From the NCBI GenBank assembly GCA_905202055.1, contig CAJKQK010000002.1:1-64000 (forward strand): a DNA stretch of 64,000 nucleotides, written 5' to 3'. The DNA comes from an uncultured Oxalobacter sp. (GTDB lineage: Bacteria > Pseudomonadota > Gammaproteobacteria > Burkholderiales > Burkholderiaceae_D). Each line of letters starts with the position of its first letter. Position 1 is the stretch's first letter. A program made the translations under genes and the position numbers. Below, in pieces: positions 1-8,558 of the stretch. The notes under the pieces are model-generated. The model searched no databases, was not told the DNA's origin, and saw only the letters and a program-made list of their open reading frames with translations.

Positions 1-1
1 C

Positions 2-118
2 CATACACTGGAGGCGAGACTGAATGCCCCGAGACTGGGAACGCTGCCGTATCTCGAATCTTTTGCCGATGCAGATACATTCCTCGATTTGCATCACCTG
101 AGCGATTGGTCCTTATAA
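2..118 (+). CDS. bioD: Dethiobiotin synthetase, C-terminal end only (partial)
   Basis: Only the last 38 codons are visible, with the TAA at 116-118; the gene enters from the left edge. The peptide contains the pattern RLNAPRLGTLPYLE, which resembles the C-terminal part of BioD (alternating AP-LG-LP). BioD closes the ureido ring of biotin from 7,8-diaminopelargonate, CO2 and ATP in the cytoplasm. It ends 27 bp before bioB on the same strand, as expected for a biotin operon. The assignment rests on a short tail plus context, so it is good but not certain. Confidence 0.7.
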   Translation, partial: HTLEARLNAPRLGTLPYLESFADADTFLDLHHLSDWSL

Positions 119-145
119 ATAACTGAAGGTTTGAAAGAGTATTTC

Positions 146-1198
146 ATGTCACAACCCATTAATTTTTACCGCCCTGTCTCCGATAATGAAGCGCCTGCAT
201 TCGAAACCTGGCCGGTTGCGGAAATTCTGGCTTTATACGAGCTGCCTTTTAATGAGCTGCTGTTTCGTGCGCAGGAAATCCATCGCGCCAATTTCCCCGA
301 AGGCGACGTTGAACTTGCGACGCTCATTTCCCTGAAAACAGGCGCCTGTACGGAAGATTGTGGCTACTGTTCACAATCCATTCATCACAATACGGAAGTC
401 GAACCCAGCAAAATGCTGTCGCTTGAAACGGTTATGTCTGCGGCGAAAAAAGCCAAGGAAAACGGCGCGAACCGTTTCTGCATGGGCGCGTCAGGCCGTT
501 CACCGAACGACCGTGATTTTGAAAAGTATCTGAATATTGTCCGTTCCGTCAAATCGCTTGGTCTGGAAACCTGCATGACGCTGGGCATGCTGAAAGAAGA
601 ACAGGCCGAGCAGCTGAAAGAAGCCGGACTCGACTATTACAATCATAATCTCGATACGTCCCCAAGCCATTACAGCAATGTCATTTCGACAAGGACGTAT
701 CAGGATCGGCTCGACACACTGGGCCGCGTCCGCAAAGCCGGCATCAAGGTTTGTTGTGGCGGTATCATCGGGATGGGTGAATCCCGCCAGCAGCGTGCCG
801 AACTGATCGCCCAGCTCGCCAACCTGAATCCTTATCCTGAAGCGGTACCGATCAACCATCTGGTCCCGATTCCGGGAACGCCGCTTTTCAGCGTCGAGCA
901 ACTTGACCCGCTTGAATTCGTCAGGACAATTGCCGTGACCCGTATCGTCATGCCACAGGCCCGTGTCCGGATGTCGGCAGGTCGCCATGAACTGGGCGAA
1001 GCCATACAGGCACTCTGTTTCCTGGCTGGTGCCAACTCGATCTTCTACGGCGAAAAACTGCTGACAACGGATAATTCCGAAGCGGAAGAAGACCGTGCAA
1101 TGCTCGCCAAACTGGGACTGAAAACTCGCGAATCCACCGAAGTCAAGGCAAGAATGCCGGGACTGGAGGAACACGACCATGCGCATTCTGTACTATAA
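146..1198 (+). CDS. bioB: Biotin synthase BioB
   Basis: Radical-SAM enzyme that inserts sulfur into dethiobiotin, the last step of biotin synthesis. The protein is 350 residues. The cluster motif CTEDCGYC places the three 4Fe-4S cysteines at residues 68, 72 and 75, and the BioB-typical stretch YNHNLDTSP follows. I start at ATG 146 because GAAAGAG lies just upstream as a ribosome binding site; an upstream in-frame TTG at 131 sits inside that region and would add five residues not expected for the family. It follows bioD by 27 bp and overlaps the next gene by 20 bp, so the three are probably one transcript. Confidence 0.97.
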   Translation: MSQPINFYRPVSDNEAPAFETWPVAEILALYELPFNELLFRAQEIHRANFPEGDVELATLISLKTGACTEDCGYCSQSIHHNTEVEPSKMLSLETVMSAAKKAKENGANRFCMGASGRSPNDRDFEKYLNIVRSVKSLGLETCMTLGMLKEEQAEQLKEAGLDYYNHNLDTSPSHYSNVISTRTYQDRLDTLGRVRKAGIKVCCGGIIGMGESRQQRAELIAQLANLNPYPEAVPINHLVPIPGTPLFSVEQLDPLEFVRTIAVTRIVMPQARVRMSAGRHELGEAIQALCFLAGANSIFYGEKLLTTDNSEAEEDRAMLAKLGLKTRESTEVKARMPGLEEHDHAHSVL

Positions 1199-2108
1199 CG
1201 AAGGCGAAGACCCGAACGAATGGCTGCCGAAACTGGCAACCGCCCTGCCGGAAGCGGACATCCGCCTCTGGCAGGAAGGTGATACGGAACCGGCCGATTA
1301 TGCACTGGTCTGGCATCCCCCTGCCGCCCTCTTTCAGAACCGGCAAGGACTGAAAGCGATTTTCAATCTGGCCGCCGGTGTGGATTCCCTGCTCAGGCTA
1401 AACCACGTCATTCCTTCCAGCATTCCCATTTTCCGGCTTGAAGACGCCGGCATGGCGATCCAGATGGCCGAATACGTCACCTATGCCGTGTTGCGTTATT
1501 ACCGTCGTTTCGACGACTATGAAAAGCTCGCCCGTGAAAAAAAATGGGAAATGCTCGATCCCTGCAAACGACAGGATTTCACGATCGGTATCATGGGCAT
1601 GGGTGTGATGGGTACCGCAGTGGCACAAGCGCTTGCCCCTTTCGGTTTCCCGATCCGGGGCTGGAGCCGTCACAAGAAAAACATCGGTTTCGTCGATGAT
1701 TTTCATGGTGACAATCAGCTGGATGCCTTTTTGGAAGGCGTCCGGATCCTGATCTGCCTTTTGCCACTGACGCCTGAAACAAAAGATATACTGAACGAGG
1801 ACAACTTTGGGCGGCTACAGAAAGGGGCATACCTGATCAATCTGGGGCGGGGCGCCCATCTGGTCGAGGAAGACCTCTTGAAGGCCCTTGAAACAGGACA
1901 GATCAGGGCGGCTACCCTCGACGTGACACGTGAAGAACCGCTTCCCGAAAACCATCCTTTCTGGAAAGAGGAAAACATTACCATCACCCCTCATATCGGT
2001 GCACTGACGTTCTGTCAGGCCACCGTGGAACAGGTTGCCAGACACATCCATGCTTTTGAAAAGGGAGAGCTGCCCAGCTCTCTGGTCAACCGGAATACCG
2101 GTTACTGA
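1179..2108 (+). CDS. ghrA: Glyoxylate/hydroxypyruvate reductase A (D-2-hydroxyacid dehydrogenase)
   Basis: NAD(P)H-dependent reductase of 309 residues that interconverts glyoxylate/glycolate and hydroxypyruvate/glycerate. It resembles GhrA along its full length: YALVWHPP near residue 41, FRLEDAGM near 85, the nucleotide fold GMGVMG at 140-145, and the catalytic triad as Arg224 (NLGRGAH), Glu253 (REEP) and His272 (TPHIGA). The ATG lies inside the end of bioB, a 20-bp overlap that implies translational coupling. Biotin synthesis and glyoxylate reduction have no obvious link, so the overlap may only reflect compact gene packing. If the organism is an oxalate user, glyoxylate handling would be central to its carbon flow; that is inference. 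Confidence 0.9.
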   Translation: MRILYYNEGEDPNEWLPKLATALPEADIRLWQEGDTEPADYALVWHPPAALFQNRQGLKAIFNLAAGVDSLLRLNHVIPSSIPIFRLEDAGMAIQMAEYVTYAVLRYYRRFDDYEKLAREKKWEMLDPCKRQDFTIGIMGMGVMGTAVAQALAPFGFPIRGWSRHKKNIGFVDDFHGDNQLDAFLEGVRILICLLPLTPETKDILNEDNFGRLQKGAYLINLGRGAHLVEEDLLKALETGQIRAATLDVTREEPLPENHPFWKEENITITPHIGALTFCQATVEQVARHIHAFEKGELPSSLVNRNTGY

Positions 2109-2125
2109 AAAACCGCTTTCCCGAA

Positions 2126-2160
2126 TGAAAAACGGTTGCACGCAATCGCTGCAACCGTTT
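2126..2160 (-). terminator. Rho-independent terminator of 6S RNA
   Basis: Perfect 10-bp inverted repeat AAACGGTTGC/GCAACCGTTT (2130-2139 and 2151-2160). Read on the minus strand it is followed by a run of T, placing it right after the 6S RNA 3' end. On the plus strand no T-run follows, so it would serve ghrA only weakly. Confidence 0.8.
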
Positions 2161-2340
2161 GGAATGAGGCCCCGCCTGTGTCGTTTTGCCGGCATCTTGA
2201 ACCAAAGGTTCAAGTGGTCACGGTAAGTCGGATTTCGGGTTCATCGAACGAGCGACGCGCACTCCCATCCAACAAAGTTCCGCAACCTGCGCTCAGAAAT
2301 GGTTCAAAGAATATATGGCAAATCACGAGCACCGCAGGGT
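2161..2340 (-). ncRNA. ssrS: 6S RNA
   Basis: 6S RNA binds the sigma-70 RNA polymerase holoenzyme as a promoter mimic and damps transcription in stationary phase. On the minus strand the 3' half carries the family hallmark TTGAACC-TTTGGTTCAAG, as in the E. coli RNA, then the terminal-stem sequence GGCAAAACGACACAGG. That pairs with the 5' arm (CCTG, TCGT and TTTGCC, starting about 2338). Length, about 180 nt, fits. It follows zapA on the same strand, the classical location in beta- and gammaproteobacteria, but has its own promoter and terminator. Ends are approximate to a few bases. Confidence 0.92.
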
Positions 2341-2346
2341 AAATTC

Positions 2347-2374
2347 AGTCTACCTGAATAAGAACATCTGTCAA
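2347..2374 (-). promoter_or_regulatory. Sigma-70 promoter of 6S RNA
   Basis: On the minus strand TTGACA (2369-2374) and TAGACT (2347-2352) are separated by 16 bp. The predicted transcription start, about 7 nt downstream near 2340, coincides with the 5' end inferred from the terminal stem of 6S RNA. The promoter lies between zapA and ssrS, so the RNA need not depend on zapA read-through. Confidence 0.75.
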
Positions 2375-2413
2375 CTGGTAAAACCGAAATATTTGTCAGG
2401 AATTCATAAGGGA

Positions 2414-2725
2414 TCAGAAAAGATCTTCCTGAGGCATCAAAGCTTGATCCAGAACACGATTCATCGCCTCCATTTTCTGCTTGATTTCGAACATCGACAT
2501 TTCGGACAATGGACCGTTCGGCGATTTGGTCGCCAGCAATTCGGCGGCAATAGCCAGTGACGCCATGACAGCAATCCTGTCGTTGCCCTTGATTTTGCCG
2601 CCGTCCCTGATGGAACACATTTTCCCGTCCAGATAGGCCACCGCTTCGCGAAGCATTTTTTCTTCGCCTTCCCGGCATGCCAGACGATAACCCTGCCCCA
2701 TGATACTGACATCAAGCTGAATCAT
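2414..2725 (-). CDS. zapA: Cell division protein ZapA
   Basis: 103-residue cytoplasmic protein that binds FtsZ and bundles protofilaments at the Z-ring. The N-terminal part (IQLDVSIMGQGYRLACREGEE) has the typical globular ZapA head, including G-Y-L and the EE/LREAVAYLD helix; the rest is an amphipathic coiled coil rich in Met and Leu. Its ATG overlaps the stop of the zapB-like gene by four bases (ATGA), so the two are co-translated. 6S RNA follows it on the same strand. Confidence 0.93.
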   Translation of the reverse strand: MIQLDVSIMGQGYRLACREGEEKMLREAVAYLDGKMCSIRDGGKIKGNDRIAVMASLAIAAELLATKSPNGPLSEMSMFEIKQKMEAMNRVLDQALMPQEDLF

Positions 2726-2937
2726 TCGGCAGCCTCCTCATTCATAGTACCTGGCAATGACTGAATCAGGGATGATACCCGTTCATAAGCCCCACTCATC
2801 CGGTCGGCCAATTGCTGGTTTTCCAGCTTCAGCTCCGCATTTTTCAATCGCAAATCGGCATTTTCACGTCTCAGAACATGAGTCATCTCCGCCAATTGAT
2901 TGATTTTTTCCGACAATATATCGAATTCTGAAATCAT
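2722..2937 (-). CDS. Small coiled-coil protein, ZapB-like
   Basis: 71-residue acidic protein made almost wholly of a heptad coiled coil (ISEKINQLAEMTHVLRREN and on), without membrane segment or signal peptide. In beta- and gammaproteobacteria a short coiled-coil gene of this type (TIGR02449/ZapB-like) sits directly upstream of zapA. ZapB itself joins the Z-ring through ZapA and links it to the Ter region through MatP. The ATGA overlap with zapA supports a joint role. Coiled coils resemble each other, so orthology with ZapB is inferred from position, not sequence. Confidence 0.75.
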   Translation of the reverse strand: MISEFDILSEKINQLAEMTHVLRRENADLRLKNAELKLENQQLADRMSGAYERVSSLIQSLPGTMNEEAAE

Positions 2938-3147
2938 TTTTTAATGTCGCCGTCAAAATTAAGGAAGCAAAACCGGTCAAAAAATCACGGGTTGCGCGAT
3001 GTTCGTCACTTGTGTACCATTTTTATCCCAGATTCTAACGCTGCATGTCAAGATTCAGAAGAAATATGTTTCAATTGAACCGCATATTTGTTGCGAATTA
3101 ATGGCACTGGCAGACGAAGTCAGGCATTTCACCTAACAATTACAAAC

Positions 3148-3825
3148 GTGTCAAACTCATCCATAAACATTCCTGTCATCACAATCGACGGCCCCACCGC
3201 TTCCGGCAAGGGAACCGTTGCCCGGATCGTCGCAGAAAAACTTCATTTTCATTATCTTGATTCAGGCGCATTGTATCGTCTGACTGCCCTTTCGGTTCTG
3301 CGTTCGGACATCAGAATCGAAGATACCGGACAAATCGCTTCGATTGCATCCCGGCTTCCTTGCAAATTTACCGACAATAAAATTTTTCTTGCCGATGAAG
3401 ATGTAACTGATGCCATACGAAATGAAGAAGTCGGCATCATGGCATCAAAAGTCGCCGCCATTGCCGAAGTCAGGAAAGCCCTGATCGGTCTGCAAACCGG
3501 TTTCAGAAAAGCGCCGGGGCTCGTTGGAGACGGCCGCGATATGGGAACAGTCATCTTTCCGGATGCAATGCTGAAAGTGTTTTTGACGGCCAGTGCAGAC
3601 GTTCGTGCCCAAAGACGCTATAAGCAGTTGATGGAAAAAGGAATTCCTGCTAGTATTGATAGTCTGCGAAATGATTTGATTGAACGGGACCTGCGTGATA
3701 CCCAGCGAAAAGAGTCTCCACTTGTTCCGGCAAAAGATGCATTGACGCTCGATACATCCCATCTGGGCATAGACGAAACCGTTGAACGTATTCTGAATTG
3801 GTTCGCACAAAGAAGTACATATTGA
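3148..3825 (+). CDS. cmk: Cytidylate kinase
   Basis: Phosphorylates CMP and dCMP to the diphosphates with ATP. 225 residues from a GTG start, the usual length. The P-loop GPTASGKG is at residues 15-22, LDSGALYR at 37-44 belongs to the nucleotide-binding helix, and GDGRDMGTVIFP (128-138) is the conserved CMP-binding loop. I chose GTG 3148 because it puts the P-loop at the expected distance from the N-terminus; a TTG at 3088 would add 20 residues unlike the family. Neither has a strong ribosome binding site. rpsA follows 108 bp later, the standard cmk-rpsA pair. Confidence 0.93.
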   Translation: MSNSSINIPVITIDGPTASGKGTVARIVAEKLHFHYLDSGALYRLTALSVLRSDIRIEDTGQIASIASRLPCKFTDNKIFLADEDVTDAIRNEEVGIMASKVAAIAEVRKALIGLQTGFRKAPGLVGDGRDMGTVIFPDAMLKVFLTASADVRAQRRYKQLMEKGIPASIDSLRNDLIERDLRDTQRKESPLVPAKDALTLDTSHLGIDETVERILNWFAQRSTY

Positions 3826-3845
3826 GACCATCTGGTCTGTTTGGC

Positions 3846-3880
3846 CCCGTAAAGGTGCAAGGCCCTAACGGGTATTTTTA
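3846..3880 (+). terminator. Terminator- or attenuator-like hairpin between cmk and rpsA
   Basis: CCCGT (3846-3850) can pair with ACGGG (3868-3872), with partial inner pairing (AGG/CCT), followed at once by TATTTTTA. An alternative hairpin uses GGCC at 3843-3846 and 3861-3864, mutually exclusive with the first. This could limit read-through from cmk or act as a leader element of rpsA. No experimental basis; structure read by eye. Confidence 0.4.
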
Positions 3881-3933
3881 AACCTAACCCGGATTTATTC
3901 TTTTTTGGATAACCGGTTTTTCACAATTAATAT

Positions 3934-5640
3934 ATGCCTACTGTTGCATCTAACCCTGTTTCCGGAATGGAAAGTTTTGCTGCTTTATTTGAAGAATCAC
4001 TCGCCCGTCACGATATGCGTTCCGGCGAAGTCATTTCTGCTGAAGTCGTTCGTATCGACCACAACTTCGTCGTCGTTAACGCCGGCCTGAAATCCGAATC
4101 TTTCATTCCTATCGAAGAATTCAAAAACGACGTTGGAGAACTCGAAGTCAACGTCGGTGATTACGTTTCCGTTGCGATCGAATCGCTTGAAAACGGTTAC
4201 GGCGACACCATCCTGTCCCGCGACAAGGCAAAACGCCTCGCTTCCTGGCTGGCTCTCGAAAAAGCAATGGAATCCGGTGAAATCGTTACCGGTACCGTCA
4301 ATGGAAAAGTCAAGGGCGGCCTGACCGTTCTGACCAACGGTATCCGCGCTTTCCTGCCCGGTTCCCTGGTCGATACGCGCCCTGTCAAGGACACCACGCC
4401 TTATGAAGGCAAAACCCTGGAATTCAAAGTCATCAAACTGGATCGCAAACGCAACAACGTTGTGCTGTCCCGTCGCGCTGTCGTTGAAGCATCCATGGGC
4501 GAAGAACGCCAGAAACTGATGGAAACCCTGAAAGAAGGCACCATCGTCAACGGCGTCGTCAAGAACATTACCGATTACGGTGCATTCATCGATCTGGGCG
4601 GCATCGACGGTCTGCTGCACATCACCGATCTGGCATGGCGCCGTGTCCGCCATCCATCCGAAATGCTGACGGTCGGTCAGGAAATCACTGCCAAAGTCCT
4701 GAAATACGATCAGGAAAAAAATCGTGTTTCCCTGGGTGTCAAACAGCTGGGCGACGATCCATGGACCGGTCTTTCCCGCCGTTACCCGCAAGGCACCCGC
4801 CTGTTCGGCAAGGTTACCAACCTGACCGATTACGGTGCTTTCGTTGAAGTCGAACAGGGTATCGAAGGTCTGGTACACGTTTCCGAAATGGATTGGACCA
4901 ACAAAAACATCCACCCGTCCAAAGTTGTTAACGTTGGCGATGTAGTGGAAGTTATGGTTCTGGATATCGACGAAGAACGTCGTCGTATCTCCCTGGGTCT
5001 GAAACAATGCAAAGCCAACCCGTGGGAAGAGTTTGCAGAAACCCATAAAAAAGGCGACAAGGTTAACGGCGCGATCAAATCCATTACCGATTTCGGCGTC
5101 TTCATCGGGCTGCCTGGCAACATCGACGGTCTGGTTCACCTCTCCGACCTGTCATGGACCGAAGCTGGTGAAACCGCTGTTCACAACTTCAAGAAAGGCG
5201 ACGAACTGGAAGCTGTCGTTCTGGCTATCGACGTTGAACGTGAACGTGTTTCCCTGGGCGTCAAACAGCTTGAAGGCGATCCATTCAACAACTACATCGC
5301 CATGAATGACAAGGGCGCTGTCGTTAACGGTGTCGTCAAATCGGTTGAACCGAAAGGCGCTGTCATTCAGTTGAATGACGAAGTCGAAGGCTATCTGCGT
5401 GCTTCCGAAATCTCCCGCGATCGTGTGGAAGATGCCGGTACCCACCTGAAAGTCGACGACAAGGTCGAAGTGATGATCATTAACATCGATCGCAAATCAC
5501 GTACGCTTCAATTGTCGATCAAAGCCAAAGACCAGCAGGAAACCCAGGAAGCCATGCAGAAAATCCAGAGTGATTCCAGTGCAGCTTCCGGCATGACCAG
5601 TCTGGGTGCCTTGTTAAAAGCAAAATTCGACAACAAGTAA
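3934..5640 (+). CDS. rpsA: 30S ribosomal protein S1
   Basis: 568 residues with six S1 RNA-binding repeats, roughly residues 31-97, 115-181, 202-270, 287-357, 374-444 and 461-530. S1 captures and unwinds mRNA on the 30S subunit. Repeat 4 ([20 protein letters not shown]) and the following linker are nearly identical to E. coli S1. The start ATG 3934 lacks a clear Shine-Dalgarno, as is usual for rpsA; an internal ATG at 3967 ([12 protein letters not shown]) matches the E. coli N-terminus and is the alternative. Codon choice is strongly biased towards GAA, AAA, GTC and CTG, as in highly expressed genes. ihfB follows after 21 bp. Confidence 0.97.
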   Translation: MPTVASNPVSGMESFAALFEESLARHDMRSGEVISAEVVRIDHNFVVVNAGLKSESFIPIEEFKNDVGELEVNVGDYVSVAIESLENGYGDTILSRDKAKRLASWLALEKAMESGEIVTGTVNGKVKGGLTVLTNGIRAFLPGSLVDTRPVKDTTPYEGKTLEFKVIKLDRKRNNVVLSRRAVVEASMGEERQKLMETLKEGTIVNGVVKNITDYGAFIDLGGIDGLLHITDLAWRRVRHPSEMLTVGQEITAKVLKYDQEKNRVSLGVKQLGDDPWTGLSRRYPQGTRLFGKVTNLTDYGAFVEVEQGIEGLVHVSEMDWTNKNIHPSKVVNVGDVVEVMVLDIDEERRRISLGLKQCKANPWEEFAETHKKGDKVNGAIKSITDFGVFIGLPGNIDGLVHLSDLSWTEAGETAVHNFKKGDELEAVVLAIDVERERVSLGVKQLEGDPFNNYIAMNDKGAVVNGVVKSVEPKGAVIQLNDEVEGYLRASEISRDRVEDAGTHLKVDDKVEVMIINIDRKSRTLQLSIKAKDQQETQEAMQKIQSDSSAASGMTSLGALLKAKFDNK

Positions 5641-5661
5641 TTATTTAATCAAGAGTGCGAA

Positions 5662-5955
5662 ATGACCAAATCCGAATTGATCGTTTCTTTGGCTGGCAGT
5701 TATCCGCAACTGCTTGCGAAAGACGCTGAACTGACAGTAAAAACCATACTGGATGCCATGTCCGACGCTTTGGCCAACGGACAGCGCATTGAAATTCGCG
5801 GTTTCGGCAGTTTCGCACTCAGTGTTCGCCCTCCACGGGTCGGCCGCAATCCGCGCTCCGGCGAAAAAGTGATGGTCGAGGAAAAGCGCGTCCCTCACTT
5901 CAAACCGGGCAAGGAATTGCGCCAGCGGGTCGATGTAGCGGCAAACCAGAACTGA
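5662..5955 (+). CDS. ihfB: Integration host factor subunit beta
   Basis: 97-residue HU/IHF-family protein that with IHF-alpha bends DNA sharply at specific sites. The start MTKSELI matches IhfB, and the DNA-binding arm contains GRNPRSGE (residues 61-68), with the proline that intercalates between base pairs. AAGAG lies about 6 nt before the ATG. It sits 21 bp after rpsA and ends at a strong terminator (5993-6015), closing the cmk-rpsA-ihfB unit. Confidence 0.95.
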   Translation: MTKSELIVSLAGSYPQLLAKDAELTVKTILDAMSDALANGQRIEIRGFGSFALSVRPPRVGRNPRSGEKVMVEEKRVPHFKPGKELRQRVDVAANQN

Positions 5956-5992
5956 TTTGCGGTTTGATTAAATCGTTTACAGAGTCAAAAAA

Positions 5993-6015
5993 GGGCATCT
6001 TCGGATGCCCTTTTT
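5993..6015 (+). terminator. Rho-independent terminator after ihfB
   Basis: GGGCATC (5993-5999), tetraloop TTCG (6000-6003), GATGCCC (6004-6010), then TTTTT. A textbook stem with a stabilising UUCG loop. Confidence 0.92.
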
Positions 6016-6083
6016 CACGTACAATCATGTCTTGCCGCCGTGATAGACGGCGCTTCATATTCACCCGGGAAAAGGACTGAATC

Positions 6084-6395
6084 ATGAAATGGTTGTCTCG
6101 TATAATAGCAATAGTTTTTTTTATTTTCTTTTTCGGCCTTGCCCTGAAAAACACGCAGGAAACGGCTCTGTACTTTTTCTGGGGATATGAACTGCGCGGT
6201 CCTCTGGTACTGGTCGTACTGTGTTTTTTCATTGCCGGTTGCATACTCGGACTGTTGGCGATGACACCGATGATATTCAGACAGCGCCGGGAACTCGCCC
6301 GGTTCAGAAAAAGCAGTCAGGCATCCGTGCAACAGGAACATGACGAAAAGAAAGAAGAACCGGTTCTTCCCCCGGAGAACGGTACTCTTTCCTGA
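6084..6395 (+). CDS. lapA: LapA family inner-membrane protein (DUF1049)
   Basis: 103 residues: an N-terminal membrane helix (about 5-21), a second longer one (about 39-65), then a charged cytoplasmic tail with a short coiled coil. This is the LapA/YciS plan. LapA works with LapB at the inner membrane in controlling lipopolysaccharide assembly. GGAAAAGGAC precedes the ATG. lapB follows 28 bp downstream, the conserved lapA-lapB order after ihfB seen across beta- and gammaproteobacteria. Confidence 0.85.
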   Translation: MKWLSRIIAIVFFIFFFGLALKNTQETALYFFWGYELRGPLVLVVLCFFIAGCILGLLAMTPMIFRQRRELARFRKSSQASVQQEHDEKKEEPVLPPENGTLS

Positions 6396-6423
6396 AGCAG
6401 TTTTTTATTGATATTGAAAACGT

Positions 6424-7599
6424 ATGGAATTTGAAATCTGGTGGCTGCTCTCCATTCCGATTTTTTTCGGTTTGGGCTGGATAGCGGCACGTATCGACAT
6501 CAAGCAGCGGCTGTCCGAATCGCGCAGCCTGCCGAAAGGTTATTTCAAGGGATTGAATTTTCTGCTGAACGAACAGCCGGACAAGGCCATCGACGCCTTT
6601 ATCGAAATCGTCAGGCTCGATCCCGAGACAGCCGATTTGCATTTTGCACTCGGCAACCTGTTCCGTCGCCGTGGCGAAACGGAACGTGCTATCCGCATGC
6701 ACCAGAATCTTCTGCTGCGCCCCGATTTGCCTGCCGAACAGCAAATGCAAGCACAGTACGAACTGGGTCAGGACTTTTTGAAAGCCGGTCTTTTAGACCG
6801 TGCCGAAGAGGTCTTCCAGAAACTGACGGAAACCCAGTATTCCATACAGGCACGACGAGCCCTGCTGGAAATCTTCCAGCGCGAAAAAGAATGGCAGCAG
6901 GCTATCGAAGCGGCACAGGCACTCCAGAATTCAGGTACTGGCAACCGCAACAAGCAAATTGCCCAGTTTTATTGTGAACTGGCTGAAGACGAACTGGTCA
7001 ACAGACATCCTGAAAAAGCGGTTCCCTTGCTTGAAACCGCGCTGGCAACAGACCGGATGAGTGCCCGCGCAACCATTCTTTCCGGTGATGCCCAGCTGGC
7101 GATGGGAAATATCGAAGAAGCATTGAACATCTGGCGCAGGGTCGAAAAACAAAGTATTTCGCATACCGTTCTGGTCGCACAGCGACTGATGGACGGTTAT
7201 CAGACCGTCGGACGTCCACAGGAAGGCATAAGCCTTCTGAAGTCCTATCTGGCTGAAGCGGCATCCATCGACCTGCTTGAAGTCGTCTTTCAGGCCGTAT
7301 TGAAAGAAGATGGTATCGAAGCAGCCAATACGCTGGTGCATGACGAACTGAGAAGAACGCCGACACTGCTTGGCCTCGACAAGCTGCTCGAGGCCCAGTT
7401 ACTGGTCGTTCCTCCTGAAATCAGGCAGGATCTTTCCTTCGTCCGAAACCTTGTCCAGCGTTATGCGTCGAAGCTGTCCCGTTACAAGTGCGATCATTGC
7501 GGTTTCGAGGCACGCCAGTTTTACTGGCAATGCCCGGGTTGCCACCAATGGGAAACTTATCCGCCACGAAGAACGGAAGAACTGAAAATATCGGCCTGA
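6424..7599 (+). CDS. lapB: Lipopolysaccharide assembly protein B
   Basis: 391 residues: a membrane anchor at about 5-22, a run of tetratricopeptide repeats through most of the protein (for example PDKAIDAFIEIVRLDPE), and a C-terminal rubredoxin-like zinc knuckle with cysteine pairs at 356/359 and 370/373. In E. coli LapB acts as an adaptor that directs LpxC to FtsH proteolysis and so sets LPS output. lpxC lies at 29.7-30.6 kb in this window. Length and domain order are typical. Confidence 0.93.
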   Translation: MEFEIWWLLSIPIFFGLGWIAARIDIKQRLSESRSLPKGYFKGLNFLLNEQPDKAIDAFIEIVRLDPETADLHFALGNLFRRRGETERAIRMHQNLLLRPDLPAEQQMQAQYELGQDFLKAGLLDRAEEVFQKLTETQYSIQARRALLEIFQREKEWQQAIEAAQALQNSGTGNRNKQIAQFYCELAEDELVNRHPEKAVPLLETALATDRMSARATILSGDAQLAMGNIEEALNIWRRVEKQSISHTVLVAQRLMDGYQTVGRPQEGISLLKSYLAEAASIDLLEVVFQAVLKEDGIEAANTLVHDELRRTPTLLGLDKLLEAQLLVVPPEIRQDLSFVRNLVQRYASKLSRYKCDHCGFEARQFYWQCPGCHQWETYPPRRTEELKISA

Positions 7600-7618
7600 T
7601 TTCATTACCTTTCACCGG

Positions 7619-8554
7619 ATGCCCGAAGCTGTCATGAATAAACAAAACGTCAAACCCCGCATACTGATCGTCGGCGACATCATGCTTGACCGTTACTGGT
7701 TTGGCGAAGTCAACCGGATATCACCGGAAGCCCCGGTTCCGGTTGTCCTGATCGAAAAGAACGAGGAACGGCTTGGCGGCGCGGCCAATGTTGCCAGAAA
7801 CGTATCGGCTCTCGGTGCCGGATGCAGTATTTTAGGTATTGTCGGCAAGGATGAGGCAGGCCGGACTGTCGAGAATATGTTGAATGACGGCGGTATCTCC
7901 CCTTTCCTGCATATTGACCGCAATATATCGACCACCGTCAAATTACGGGTGATCGGACGCCAGCAACAGCTATTGCGGCTGGACTTTGAAAAAAAACCGA
8001 CCCGGGAAATCCTTGACAACAAACAGGCCCAATACCGGACGCTTCTGGATTCGCACGATATTATCGTTTTTTCCGATTACGGCAAAGGTGCCCTCTCGAA
8101 TGTTTCCTCCATGATTGCCGAAGCGAAACAGGCTGGCAAAACCACACTGGTCGATCCGAAGGGAGATGATTTTACGATTTATACCGGCGCAACGATTTTA
8201 ACTCCCAACAAATCGGAACTCCGTCAGGTTGTCGGGGGCTGGAGAGATAATGCCGACCTGACAGCCAAAGCACAAAAGCTGAGAGAATCCCTTCAGCTGG
8301 ATTATCTGCTTTTAACCCGATCAGAAGAAGGCATGTCCCTGTTCGGCAAGGATGAGGTCATCCACATCCCGACAGTCGCCCGCGAGGTTTTCGACGTGTC
8401 CGGTGCAGGCGATACCGTCATCGCGACTCTGGCAACCATGTTGGGGAGCGGGAAAACTGTCGCTGAAGCCGTCGATATTGCCAACCGAGCTGGCGGCATC
8501 GTCGTCGGCAAACTCGGCACGGCAACTGTCACCGCAGAAGAACTGTTCGGCTAA
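7619..8554 (+). CDS. rfaE1: D-glycero-beta-D-manno-heptose-7-phosphate kinase
   Basis: PfkB-family sugar kinase that makes heptose 1,7-bisphosphate for the ADP-heptose of the LPS inner core. The N-terminal signature VGDIMLDRYWFGE (18-30) and ISPEAPVPVV are as in E. coli HldE, GGAANVARN lies at 53-61, and the catalytic loop SGAGDT places the base at Asp265. At 311 residues it is the monofunctional kinase; the HldE nucleotidyltransferase half is absent. The start may instead be ATG 7634. It follows lapB by 19 bp, and its stop is four bases from the stop of convergent uvrD. Confidence 0.92.
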   Translation: MPEAVMNKQNVKPRILIVGDIMLDRYWFGEVNRISPEAPVPVVLIEKNEERLGGAANVARNVSALGAGCSILGIVGKDEAGRTVENMLNDGGISPFLHIDRNISTTVKLRVIGRQQQLLRLDFEKKPTREILDNKQAQYRTLLDSHDIIVFSDYGKGALSNVSSMIAEAKQAGKTTLVDPKGDDFTIYTGATILTPNKSELRQVVGGWRDNADLTAKAQKLRESLQLDYLLLTRSEEGMSLFGKDEVIHIPTVAREVFDVSGAGDTVIATLATMLGSGKTVAEAVDIANRAGGIVVGKLGTATVTAEELFG

Positions 8555-8558
8555 ACCA

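Noticed and set aside
3101..3136. Short reading frame MALADEVRHFT before cmk as the end of an upstream gene such as aroA
   Set aside because: It has its own ATG, only eleven codons and no match to the AroA C-terminus; judged chance.
3997..5139. 380-codon open frame opposite rpsA
   Set aside because: Mirrors the strong codon bias of rpsA (GAA and AAC read as TTC and GTT); product is a Phe/Gln/Asp-rich repeat with no function.
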